From: Actinokineospora alba
GTDB lineage: Bacteria > Actinomycetota > Actinomycetes > Mycobacteriales > Pseudonocardiaceae
DNA: 64,000 nt
NCBI RefSeq assembly: GCF_004362515.1
Contig: NZ_SNXU01000001.1
Location: forward strand, 7,068,001-7,132,000
Direction: 5' to 3'
Position 1 is the first letter of the stretch, and each line of letters opens with the position of its first letter. Below are positions 51,831 to 59,672 of the stretch, piece after piece. The position numbers and the translations under genes were made by a program. The notes under the pieces are model-generated. The model saw nothing but the letters and a program-made list of their open reading frames with translations, was not told where the DNA came from and did not search any database.

Positions 51831-51990
51831 GACTGCCCACGATCGCCGACCAGGACCGGCAGGTTACGCAGTGACACACCCTTAAGTGTTGAGACCAGGT
51901 CTAAGTCTGAGCGCGAGCGATTTACCGTGGTCTCACCCGCGAGCCGGCACGCTGTGGGCCGGTGATCAGGCATAGGAGGGACGCGCGGGC

Positions 51991-53520
51991 GTGAGGGTCG
52001 GACGGGTGTCCTGGCTGCTGCCGGTCGCGTTGCTCGCCGCGTGTACGGCGGGGCCGTCGGAGCGGCCTGCGATCGTCGTGAACGACGGGGACCCTGGTCC
52101 GCCCGCGACCACCGACGCCGGGCCGCAGCCACTTCCGCCGCTCGGTGAGCCGAAGAACCAGGCCGTGCGGTGGGCTCAGTGCGGGCCGGAGGTCACCGAC
52201 CGGCTGGCCAAGCTGGCTCCACCGGCTTCGCTGAAGATCGACTGCGGGCGGGTCAACGGCGTCCTCGACTCCCCGTACGCGCCCGGCCGGGGCACCATGC
52301 GGATGCAGGTGCTGCGGGTGGGCACCGGGCCGGTGCCGCTCGTCGTGGTGAATGACGTGGATGGGCTGCCCAGCACCCTTTACGCCGTCAAGCTGGCCAT
52401 GACCCTCTCCCCCGACTTCCTCACCAAGTTCTCCCTCGTCGGCCTCGACCGCCGCGGCACCGGCAACTCCGACGCCGTGCGGTGCGTCCCGGAGGAGGTC
52501 CGCGACGAGTTGGTCGCGTTGGATCCCCGAGCGAGCGACGTCACCGCCTGGGTCGACCTCGCGCGGACCGCCGGGCAGCAGTGCACCCTCGCGCTGGAGT
52601 CGCGGCTGCCCGCGATCGACAGCTGGCGGACCGCGGCCGACCTCGAGTCCGCCCGGCTCGCACTCGGCATGGAGCGGCTGCACGCGATCGGTCACGGCGA
52701 GGGCTCCCGGGTGCTGTCGGTGTTCGCCGAGCGCTACCCCAACCGGGTGGGCCGGATGGTCCTCGACGGGGTCCCCGACCCCAACGAAGACGCCGCAGTC
52801 ACCCTCGCCGGTGTCGCCGAGGGCGCCGACGCCTTGTTCAGCGCGTTCGCCGAAGAGTGCGCCCGCCGCGCCTGCGAACTGGGCACCAACGCCCGCCAAG
52901 CGCTGACCGAGGTGCTGTCCGCGGAGCCATTGGCCACCGAGAACTTCGACCTCACCCCCGGAATCGTCCTGCGCGGCGTCCTCGCCGCACTGCCCGACCG
53001 GCAGGCGTGGCCCGCCCTGTCGAAAGCCATCGCCGACGCCCGCAGCGGCGTGCCGGACGGCCTCGCCGCGTTCGCCGCCCCCGTGGTCCAGGAAACCGAC
53101 GAACTCCCCGCGATGTTCGACGGAACCCTCGTGACCAGGTGCAACGACACCCGAGGCCGCCTGTCGACCGCGCAGATGGAGGCGACCGCGAAGGACTGGA
53201 ACACCCGCTACCCGGTCTTCGGCGGCCTGACCGCGCAGTGGCTGGCCCTGTGCAGCCCGTGGCCGGTGGCGAGCCACCCGGTGACCCAGCCGCACGCGGA
53301 GTCCGCACCCCCGATCGTCGTCCTCTCGACGGCCACGGACGGTGTCACCCCACACGCGGGCACCCAACACGCCGCCCAGCAGTTGACGTCGGCGGTGCTG
53401 GTGTCCTGGCAGGGAACGGGCCACGGCGCCCTCGGCATGTCGCCGTGCGCCACCGACACCGTTTATGGCTTCTTCAGCGACGGCAAAATCCCTCGCGATG
53501 GGACAGTCTGCCCGCCCTGA
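51991..53520 (+). CDS. Lipoprotein of the TAP-like alpha/beta hydrolase family, catalytic serine absent
   Basis: 509 aa from the GTG at 51991 (GGAGGGAC upstream). Lipobox LLAACTAG. Alpha/beta hydrolase with FSLVGLDRRGTGNS, a nucleophile elbow reading AIGHGEGSRV and a TAP-like C-terminal domain (TDGVTPHAGTQHAAQQL, GTGHGALG, typical PF08386). Family peptidases have GxSxG at the elbow (tripeptidyl aminopeptidases); here the Ser position is Gly (G-H-G-E-G). The later Asp (about 453) and His (about 484) are kept. Either an altered mechanism or a non-catalytic binding protein. Confidence 0.88.
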   Translation: MRVGRVSWLLPVALLAACTAGPSERPAIVVNDGDPGPPATTDAGPQPLPPLGEPKNQAVRWAQCGPEVTDRLAKLAPPASLKIDCGRVNGVLDSPYAPGRGTMRMQVLRVGTGPVPLVVVNDVDGLPSTLYAVKLAMTLSPDFLTKFSLVGLDRRGTGNSDAVRCVPEEVRDELVALDPRASDVTAWVDLARTAGQQCTLALESRLPAIDSWRTAADLESARLALGMERLHAIGHGEGSRVLSVFAERYPNRVGRMVLDGVPDPNEDAAVTLAGVAEGADALFSAFAEECARRACELGTNARQALTEVLSAEPLATENFDLTPGIVLRGVLAALPDRQAWPALSKAIADARSGVPDGLAAFAAPVVQETDELPAMFDGTLVTRCNDTRGRLSTAQMEATAKDWNTRYPVFGGLTAQWLALCSPWPVASHPVTQPHAESAPPIVVLSTATDGVTPHAGTQHAAQQLTSAVLVSWQGTGHGALGMSPCATDTVYGFFSDGKIPRDGTVCPP

Positions 53521-53550
53521 TCAGCTTGTCTGGCGAGTTTGGGTGGGGGT

Positions 53551-53692
53551 GCCTGTTTGGGTGGTTCGCCTTGATTCGGGGACCCCGCCAAATGGGCCTG
53601 GCGCGGGCTCAAAAGGTGGGCGAAGTACAGCCCACCCGCGCCGAAAGTTTAGGCCCATTTGCCCCGAATCAAGGCGAACCACCCAAACAGGC
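53551..53692. repeat. 142-nt near-perfect inverted repeat (giant hairpin)
   Basis: A perfect 31-bp outer stem (53551-53581 with 53662-53692). Inside: AAATGGGCCT/AGGCCCATTT (53590-53599, 53651-53660), GGCGCGGG/CCCGCGCC (53600-53607, 53635-53642) and GTGGGC/GCCCAC (53616-53621, 53630-53635), with 8-nt bulges between. No ORF. It lies between convergent genes (53520 and 53767). Could be a terminator, a structured RNA or a MITE-like element; the length and perfection exceed a normal terminator. Confidence 0.85.
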
Positions 53693-53766
53693 CGTCGGGA
53701 TCGGCCGGTCGCGTTTCGCGGAATGGTCGATCGCCTACCTGCCCGATCCTGAAGTCCGGCTCCGTT

Positions 53767-54384
53767 CTAACCCAAGTCCCGCAATGCCCGCTGTGCCGCG
53801 TCAAGCTCCGCCTTCAACTGCTCCACGCGAGCCAACTGCCGCCGCTTCGCCGCCTCCAAAGCCGTCCCGATCGCCTCCCCCACCCCCGAAGGCAGCGACT
53901 TGGCCGCCCGCGCGACATCGCCCGCGGGCACCGGCTCCCACCGGACCACCCGCTTCTTCCCCACCAGCACATCCACGGTCCACTCGCCCTCGAGCGTGGA
54001 GTGCAGCGTCACCGTCACCTCCGCGGGCTTGTGCGGCGGCGGCTTCCGCACCACCGGGGCGGGCTCGATCCCGACCACCACCTCCGGCAAAGCCGCGGCA
54101 ACCGGTTCGACCACGACCGGCGCCGGAGCCGGTTTCGGCTTCGGCGGCGGCTTGACCAGGGTCAACTCCGCAGGCGAGAAGGTGAGCTCGTCGCGGGAGC
54201 CGGTGGGGCGGACCTGGATGAAATCGCCTTCCGCGGGCTCGGCGAACCCGACGACCTTGCCCGACTGGCCTGCCGTCACCCCCACGGCCGCCGCCGTGAA
54301 CCACACGCCCGCGGGTTTGCCCGCCGCCACGTCACCCCTGAGTCGCTCGACCTGTTCGGTCGACAGCGACGCCACCCTCGCCAT
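53767..54384 (-). CDS. Protein of unknown function with Pro/Lys linker and C-terminal coiled coil
   Basis: 205 aa from the ATG at 54384 with GGGAGGAAAC upstream. N-terminal part (about 1-75) with a repeat-like strand pattern (FTAAAVGVTAGQSGKVVGFA, DFIQVRPTGSRDELTFSPAE). A Pro/Lys/Ala linker (80-130) follows, then a short strand-rich block (TVTLHSTLEGEWTVDVLVGK) and a C-terminal helix rich in Arg/Leu/Ala (about 170-205, RRQLARVEQLKAELDAAQRA). No membrane segment and no family. Confidence 0.7.
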   Translation of the reverse strand: MARVASLSTEQVERLRGDVAAGKPAGVWFTAAAVGVTAGQSGKVVGFAEPAEGDFIQVRPTGSRDELTFSPAELTLVKPPPKPKPAPAPVVVEPVAAALPEVVVGIEPAPVVRKPPPHKPAEVTVTLHSTLEGEWTVDVLVGKKRVVRWEPVPAGDVARAAKSLPSGVGEAIGTALEAAKRRQLARVEQLKAELDAAQRALRDLG

Positions 54385-54512
54385 TCGTTTCCTCCCGGTG
54401 CACTGATCCGCGCGTAGTGTGCCCGGTGGGTCCGACAGTCCGACAGGCCCACAGCCACCCGTTCGGACGGCAGCGGATGCCATCAGGGCGCGGCAGGCTT
54501 ACATTGCCGAAG

Positions 54513-54716
54513 ATGACGGTGCGGTATCTCTGGTGGCGCAGCTGCTACGACGGCGAGCTGCACGCGTTTCCGATGGCGCCCGGCACCCGGTTGGCCCACC
54601 AGCACTACCGGGCGTCCTGCACCCACGCCGCGCCACCCGACCTGGAGCCGGAGGGCAGTGACGGCCCGCGGTGCGAACTCTGCGTGATGATCCTCGAAAC
54701 CAGGCAGTCCACTTAG
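54513..54716 (+). CDS. Small Cys-rich protein, possible zinc-binding
   Basis: 67 aa from the ATG at 54513. MTVRYLWWRSCYDGELHAF, then SCTHAAPPDLEPEG and RCELCVMILE. Four cysteines (11, 38, 56, 59 or nearby), one CxxC and nearby His residues suggest a zinc site. No RBS of normal strength is visible, so the start may be a TTG at 54504 or upstream. Unknown family. Confidence 0.55.
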   Translation: MTVRYLWWRSCYDGELHAFPMAPGTRLAHQHYRASCTHAAPPDLEPEGSDGPRCELCVMILETRQST

Positions 54717-54719
54717 GAC

Positions 54720-54914
54720 TCAGTGTTCGCGAAGCCGGTACTCGCAACCATATTCGACCGCGTAGTGCAGGTCGTAGTGGTGCACGATCTTCGGCCCGCC
54801 GTGCAGATGGACATGGGTCACCGTCGAGCGGGGACTCTCCGGCGACGCCGCCAGCGTGTCGACCCGGCCGTCCAGTGGACCGCCGACGTAGCGCACAAGG
54901 TACGAACCCGTCAT
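54720..54914 (-). CDS. Small protein of unknown function
   Basis: 64 aa from the ATG at 54914 with AAGGAGACC upstream. MTGSYLVRYVGGPLDGRVDT is a recognisable start of small actinobacterial proteins (YxGGPLDG). The remainder has many His (THVHLHGGPKIVHHYDLHYA) and ends in YGCEYRLREH. The His clusters may bind metal (inference). Convergent with the Cys-rich small gene, 3 bp apart. Confidence 0.65.
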   Translation of the reverse strand: MTGSYLVRYVGGPLDGRVDTLAASPESPRSTVTHVHLHGGPKIVHHYDLHYAVEYGCEYRLREH

Positions 54915-54970
54915 GGCGGTCTCCTTCCCTTCCTTGCAGTGTAAAGGAAGGGACCGACAAAATCGCGTCT

Positions 54971-56332
54971 CTACCGGTGCAGACCCATGTGGAACCGCAC
55001 CAGCGACACAGTGTGTTCGCCGAGTGTCGTCGACTCGCGGAGCAGTGCGTCCACCCGGGTGACGCGCTCGGCGGTGGGGACCAAGTAGGAAGTCGCAGCG
55101 CTGTTCCTGAGCCAGGAGGCGATATCCGCGTGCGCCCGGCCACCCAGGTAAGCATCGTCGAGGAGTGCCAGATTCGTCTCGATCCGCGTCCACGCGTCGC
55201 GCGCCGTCAACAACCGGTAGGCGGCGAATCGACTGTGGGGTGGCTGGTCGACACCCAACTGGCGCAACAGGAACGACATGTCGAGTTCATGCCCGCGTAG
55301 CGACACCACAACCTGGCGGGTGACCGCCGCCGCCGGGTCGGCGAGCATCGGCGTGAGCAGGCCGACCGGCGTGTCACCCAATCGCCGCAACGCGCGGACG
55401 GTTTCGACGCGGACCCTGGTGACGGGATGGGTGAGGAATGGACGCAACAACTCGGTATCACCCCCGGTCTCACCCATACCGGCGATGACAGCGGGCGTGG
55501 GCGAGACCGCGAGGAGAGCGCGATAGGCGCCGCCTGGGTCGCTTCCGGCACGGCGCAGCACGGCCTGCGCGGTTTCACGAACAATCCTGTTGCGGTCAGT
55601 CAGCGCGGCTTCGGCCGGTCCGCGCTCACCCGCCGATCCCAACGCGTGCACCGCTTCCGCGCGCACAGCGGCCGTCCCACTGGACAACAAGCTCCGCGTG
55701 AGGTCGAGATCCCCCATACGGATCAGTGCCTCCGCACAGTGCAACCGAATGACGGTGTCATCGTCGGAGCGCACCGCGCTGAGCAGCCGGTCGAGCGGAA
55801 GACGGCCCATCGCGAGCCGATAGGCGGCGCGGCGGACCACGCGGTTCGACGAGGCCAGTGCCACCGCGAGGACTTCGGGAGGACCTTCTCGCAGGTTCGC
55901 CTCCACGACTCCGGCCAGCCACTGTCCCTCGGCGCGCTTCGCCAGGAGGAGCGCGAGCGGAGCGAACGCCTGGAACGCGGCTCCGGGCAACTCACCCAGG
56001 CAGCGGAGCGCCACCTCCCGGGCGCGGGCACGAATCTCCGGCACCCAGTCGGCGCAGCGCAAGGCGAGCACGGGCCAAAGCGCGGGATTACCGCGCCTGG
56101 CGATATCGGTCACCGCGCTCTCACGCACCCGGCCGGACCGGTCACAGGCGGCGAGCACGACGGCCACCTCGGGCGACGGGTCGGGCACCGCAGGCCCGCG
56201 CCACCAGTAGCTCCGCGCGCGGAGATCGAGGACGGTCCACAGTCCCGGGTCGTCGCCGGCCAGTGCGAGACGCGCGGCAGTGATCAACGAGACATCCGCG
56301 AAACCGAGGGCGGCCGAGTCAGGTGTCGTCAC
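54971..56332 (-). CDS. HEAT-repeat protein
   Basis: 453 aa from the GTG at 56332, overlapping the end of the polymerase gene by 14 bp. Almost entirely helical, with degenerate 30-35-residue HEAT units (RVRESAVTDIARRGNPALWP, VIRLHCAEALIRMGDLDLTR, VRAEAVHALGSAGERGPAEA, VRVETVRALRRLGDTPVGLL). No enzymatic domain. Such scaffolds bind proteins or act with lyases; the overlap with a LigD-type polymerase gene is noteworthy but may only reflect an operon. Confidence 0.8.
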   Translation of the reverse strand: MTTPDSAALGFADVSLITAARLALAGDDPGLWTVLDLRARSYWWRGPAVPDPSPEVAVVLAACDRSGRVRESAVTDIARRGNPALWPVLALRCADWVPEIRARAREVALRCLGELPGAAFQAFAPLALLLAKRAEGQWLAGVVEANLREGPPEVLAVALASSNRVVRRAAYRLAMGRLPLDRLLSAVRSDDDTVIRLHCAEALIRMGDLDLTRSLLSSGTAAVRAEAVHALGSAGERGPAEAALTDRNRIVRETAQAVLRRAGSDPGGAYRALLAVSPTPAVIAGMGETGGDTELLRPFLTHPVTRVRVETVRALRRLGDTPVGLLTPMLADPAAAVTRQVVVSLRGHELDMSFLLRQLGVDQPPHSRFAAYRLLTARDAWTRIETNLALLDDAYLGGRAHADIASWLRNSAATSYLVPTAERVTRVDALLRESTTLGEHTVSLVRFHMGLHR

Positions 56333-57368
56333 GGGCTTTCGAGGGCTGGACCCGCTTGGGCTCCCCCGGCATTTTCGGATAGTCCGGCGGATACGGCAGG
56401 TCGCCCAAGCCGTTGTCGCGCTCATCCCGCTCCGCCAGTTCGATCAGCGGCTCCAGCGAGAACGCCTTCTCCGCCACCGGCGCGTGCAGGTCGCCCACCT
56501 GCGCGAACCGGGCGGGCATCGTGAGCACCGAGAAGTCCTCCGGGTGCACGTCCCCCAGTTCGTCCCAGGTGACCGGCGCGGAGACCAGGGCGCGCTGCGT
56601 CGGGCGGATCGAGTACGCCGAGGCGATCGTGCGGTCGCGGGCCATCTGGTTGTAATCGATGAAGATGCGCGACCCGCGCTCCTCCTTCCACCAGTTGACC
56701 GTGACCTCGTCGGGCATCCGCCGCGCCACCGAGCGGCCGAACGCGATCAGCGCCCGCCGGACCTCCACGAAGGTCCAGCGCGGCTCGATCGGGACATAGA
56801 GGTGCACGCCACGGCCGCCGGAGGTCTTGGGGAACGCCTCGATGCCGTGTTCGGCCAGCAGCTCACGCACGGTGAACGCGACCTTGACCGCGTCGGTGAA
56901 GTCGGTGCCCGGCTGCGGGTCGAGGTCGATCCGCAGCTGGTCGGGCCGGTCGACGTCGGCCCGGCTGACCGGCCACGGGTGGAACGTCAGGGTGCCCAGG
57001 TTCACCGCCCACGCCACCACCGCCAGCTCCGTCGGGCAGACCTCGTCGGCGGAACGGCCGCTGGGGAAGGCGATGCGCGCGGTCTCGACGTAGTCGGGCG
57101 CGCCCTTCGGGATGCGCTTCTGATAGAACGCGTCACCCCGGTTGTCGGCCCTGGTGGACAGCTTCGCGCCCTCGAAGACGCCGCCAGGCCAGCGTTCCAG
57201 CGTCGTCGGGCGCTCGCGCAGCGCGCCGAGGATGCCGTCGCCCACGGACAGGAAGTACTCGACGATCTGGCGCTTCGTCAGCCCCAGCTCGGGAAAGTAC
57301 GGCTTGTCCGGATTGGACACTCGCACGGCCCGGTCGCCGACGGTGATCTCCACAGCCTCTGTTGCCAC
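56319..57368 (-). CDS. Stand-alone LigD-type polymerase/primase (PolDom)
   Basis: 349 aa from the GTG at 57368. AEP-primase fold of the LigD polymerase domain: SNPDKPYFPELGLTKRQIVE, RPTTLERWPGGVFEGAKLS, PDQLRIDLDPQPGTDF (catalytic DLD), TSGGRGVHLYVPIEPRW and WWKEERGSRIFIDYNQMARD. There is no ligase or phosphoesterase part; full LigD in mycobacteria has 750 or more aa. It adds ribo- or deoxynucleotides at breaks; such stand-alone PolDoms work with LigC, coded at 47 kb. Divergent from hisS. Confidence 0.93.
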   Translation of the reverse strand: MATEAVEITVGDRAVRVSNPDKPYFPELGLTKRQIVEYFLSVGDGILGALRERPTTLERWPGGVFEGAKLSTRADNRGDAFYQKRIPKGAPDYVETARIAFPSGRSADEVCPTELAVVAWAVNLGTLTFHPWPVSRADVDRPDQLRIDLDPQPGTDFTDAVKVAFTVRELLAEHGIEAFPKTSGGRGVHLYVPIEPRWTFVEVRRALIAFGRSVARRMPDEVTVNWWKEERGSRIFIDYNQMARDRTIASAYSIRPTQRALVSAPVTWDELGDVHPEDFSVLTMPARFAQVGDLHAPVAEKAFSLEPLIELAERDERDNGLGDLPYPPDYPKMPGEPKRVQPSKARDDT

Positions 57369-57472
57369 CGCCCCAGACTACGGCGACGAGGCAATGCATG
57401 CGCGGAAGTATCCACAGCCCCGGTACCGTACTGCTCGTCATAGCTACCGCGATCTGCGAGGAACCCGTACCG

Positions 57473-58741
57473 GTGAAGATGGACAACAGCCCCGCCAGGG
57501 GCACCCGTGACCTGCTGCCCGCGACCGTCGCCGTGCGCGACCATGTCCTGGCCCAGATCACCGAGGTCTACCACCGGTTCGGCTACCAGCGCATCGAGAC
57601 GCCCGCCCTGGAGAACATCGAGCGCCTCACCGGCGGCCAGGGCGGCGAGAACGAGAAGCTGATCTACCGGGTCCTGCGCCGCGGCCTCGACGAGACCGTC
57701 GCCGCCGACACCACGCTCGGCGAACTGGTCGACCTCGGCCTGCGCTACGACCTGACCGTCCCGCTGACCCGCTTCTACGGCAACAACCAGGCGACCCTGC
57801 CGCAGCCGTTCCGCTCGTTCCAGGTGGGCCCGGTGTGGCGCGCCGAGCGCCCGCAGAAGGGCCGCTACCGGCAGTTCTACCAGTGCGACATCGACATGCT
57901 GGGCGAGGAATCGGTGCTGGCCGAGGTCGAGCTGATCGAGGCGACCACCGAGGCACTGGCCGCGGTCGGCCTCGACGGGACCACGGTCCGCGTGTCCGAC
58001 CGCCGGTTCCTGTCCGCGCTGGCCGAGGGCATCGGCCTGCCGGAGTCGGAGTGGACCGGGCTGTTCATCACCCTCGACAAGCTCGACAAGGTCGGCTGGG
58101 ACGGCGTGCGCGCCGAACTGGCGGGCCGCGGCCTCGAAACCGACCGGATCGACCAGTTGCAGGCGAGCATCACCGGCCTGCAGGGAATCGACCCGGCCAA
58201 GCTCGCCGACCAGCTCACCGCGTCGGTGCCCGGCCTGTCCGACGAGGTCGTCGCCGACCTGTCCGCCACCGCCGACGCGCTGCGCTCACTGGCCGAGACC
58301 AGGCCGCTGACCTGGGAATTCGACCCGACGCTGGTGCGCGGGATGGGCTACTACACCGGTCAGATCTTCGAGATCGTGCACCCCGGCTCCTCGGGCTCCG
58401 TCGCGGGCGGCGGGCGCTACGACAAGCTGATCGGCCGTTCCCTGGGCCGCGACGTGCCTGCCTGCGGGTTCTCCATCGGCTTCGAGCGCATCGTCGACCT
58501 GCTCGAAGGGCAGGCGCGGGGAGAGTCCGTCGCGGTGCTCTACGAGGCCGACGTTCCGCTCGCGCGGGTCACCGGCACCGCTCGCGAGCTGCGCGCGGAC
58601 GGCCGGCCGGTCTCCCCCATCCGCAGGCGCGGCAAGTTCGGCGCGCAGCTGGGCAGGCTGGAGGAATGGGGCTTCACCTCGTTCGTCCACCTCAAGAGCG
58701 AGCAGGCGGAGATCGAGGAGCGCAAGCTGGGCGACAGGTAA
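57473..58741 (+). CDS. hisS: Histidyl-tRNA synthetase
   Basis: 422 aa from the GTG at 57473, with GAGGAA 9 bp upstream (ATG at 57479 alternative). Class II core: ARGTRDLLPATVAVRDHVLA, RYDLTVPLTRFYGNNQ (motif 2 region), KGRYRQFYQCDIDMLGEE, REGMGYYTG-like RGMGYYTGQIFEI and GGGRYDKLIGRSLGRDVPAC, FSIGFERIVDLL (motif 3). An anticodon-binding domain follows (about 330-422). Essential gene; no T-box seen upstream. Confidence 0.95.
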   Translation: MKMDNSPARGTRDLLPATVAVRDHVLAQITEVYHRFGYQRIETPALENIERLTGGQGGENEKLIYRVLRRGLDETVAADTTLGELVDLGLRYDLTVPLTRFYGNNQATLPQPFRSFQVGPVWRAERPQKGRYRQFYQCDIDMLGEESVLAEVELIEATTEALAAVGLDGTTVRVSDRRFLSALAEGIGLPESEWTGLFITLDKLDKVGWDGVRAELAGRGLETDRIDQLQASITGLQGIDPAKLADQLTASVPGLSDEVVADLSATADALRSLAETRPLTWEFDPTLVRGMGYYTGQIFEIVHPGSSGSVAGGGRYDKLIGRSLGRDVPACGFSIGFERIVDLLEGQARGESVAVLYEADVPLARVTGTARELRADGRPVSPIRRRGKFGAQLGRLEEWGFTSFVHLKSEQAEIEERKLGDR

Positions 58742-58765
58742 CCACGTTCGGGTTACCGTTGAAGC

Positions 58766-59092
58766 ATGGTCGCGACAGGTTCCTCGGGGACAGCCGACGA
58801 TGAGCCGCGCCCGGGTCCGCCGGGCCGCTTCGCCGACGACCTGATCGGCCTGGATCCCGACGACCCCGAGGCCAGGGCGTTCGCTGAACACCTCGACCGG
58901 GTCGAGCGGGTGCGTCCGGGCTACACCGTCGAGGGCTACATCGGCGGTGTCGGCGACTTCGCCGACGCGGCCAACCGCCTGGGCGGCCACTACCGCGTCA
59001 CCGCGGGCATCGTGGTGACATTGATCCTGCTCGGCGTCATCGTCGCCGCGTGGGACACGCTGGTGTTCATCTTCAGCATGCTGCTGGGCTGA
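58766..59092 (+). CDS. Small single-pass membrane protein
   Basis: 108 aa. A hydrophilic N-terminal part (PGRFADDLIGLDPDDPEARA, FAEHLDRVERVRPGYTVEGY) and a C-terminal membrane helix (about 82-106, TAGIVVTLILLGVIVAAWDT). Unrecognised but protein-like; 24 bp after hisS, probably cotranscribed. Confidence 0.65.
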   Translation: MVATGSSGTADDEPRPGPPGRFADDLIGLDPDDPEARAFAEHLDRVERVRPGYTVEGYIGGVGDFADAANRLGGHYRVTAGIVVTLILLGVIVAAWDTLVFIFSMLLG

Positions 59093-59120
59093 ACCCGTGC
59101 GCGCTTGGAGGAGAAATCTC

Positions 59121-59564
59121 GTGAAACCCGTTGTCGGCGCCACCCCCAGGGTCGTCAAGTCCGAGCAGGAATGGCGGGCGCAGCTCAACCCCGAGGAATT
59201 CGCGGTGCTGCGCCAGGCCGGAACCGAGCGCCCGTTCACCGGTGAATACACCGACAGCAAAACGGTCGGGGTCTACCAGTGCCGCGCGTGCGGCGCGGAG
59301 CTGTTCCGCAGCGACACGAAGTTCGAGTCGCATTGCGGCTGGCCTTCGTTCTTCTCCCCGCTCGCGGGTGAGAGCGTCGTGCTGCGCGAGGACCGCCAGT
59401 TCGGGTCGGTGCGCACCGAGGTCCTGTGCGCGAGCTGCCACAGCCACCTCGGCCACGTCTTCGAGGGCGAGGGCTACCCGACGCCGACCGACCAGCGCTA
59501 CTGCATCAATTCGATTTCCCTGCGCCTGGTGCCCGACACCTCAAGTCCGGCTCAAGAAGCCTAA
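59121..59564 (+). CDS. msrB: Peptide-methionine (R)-S-oxide reductase
   Basis: 147 aa from the GTG at 59121 with GGAGGAGAAA upstream. Zinc cysteines CRACG and CASCHSHLGH, the catalytic Cys in RYCINSISLRL and FESHCGWPSFFSPL. It reduces methionine-R-sulfoxide using thioredoxin. The resolving Cys position is not obvious. It lies just upstream of the TIGR04222 gene but is separated from it by about 110 bp. Confidence 0.95.
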   Translation: MKPVVGATPRVVKSEQEWRAQLNPEEFAVLRQAGTERPFTGEYTDSKTVGVYQCRACGAELFRSDTKFESHCGWPSFFSPLAGESVVLREDRQFGSVRTEVLCASCHSHLGHVFEGEGYPTPTDQRYCINSISLRLVPDTSSPAQEA

Positions 59565-59672
59565 ATCTGACCCACGGCTTCCCTAAATCTAAATCAAGGT
59601 CCCTTGTGCTCGCGGTCACACCGCGAACAGCATGTGTCACGTCAGGGCAACTTGGCGTGAGGGGGGATCGAG

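Larger units (their letters stand above)
50277..51904. mobile_element. Possible IS5-type element carrying a cold-shock gene, with matching inverted ends
   Basis: AGACCTGGTCTCAA at 50277-50290 has its exact reverse complement at 51890-51903. Similarity continues inward after a short gap (GGCGTGTCGCT vs GGTGTGTCACT). CTAA stands next to the left end (50273-50276) and at the right end (51901-51904), as for IS5-family YTAR target duplications. Inside lie the four-CSD gene and a broken IS5-like transposase. The element call is inference; the ends and the transposase fragment are directly seen. Confidence 0.5.

Noticed and set aside
57369..57472. T-box leader for hisS
   Set aside because: The gap is only about 100 bp and lacks a specifier stem or a T-box motif.
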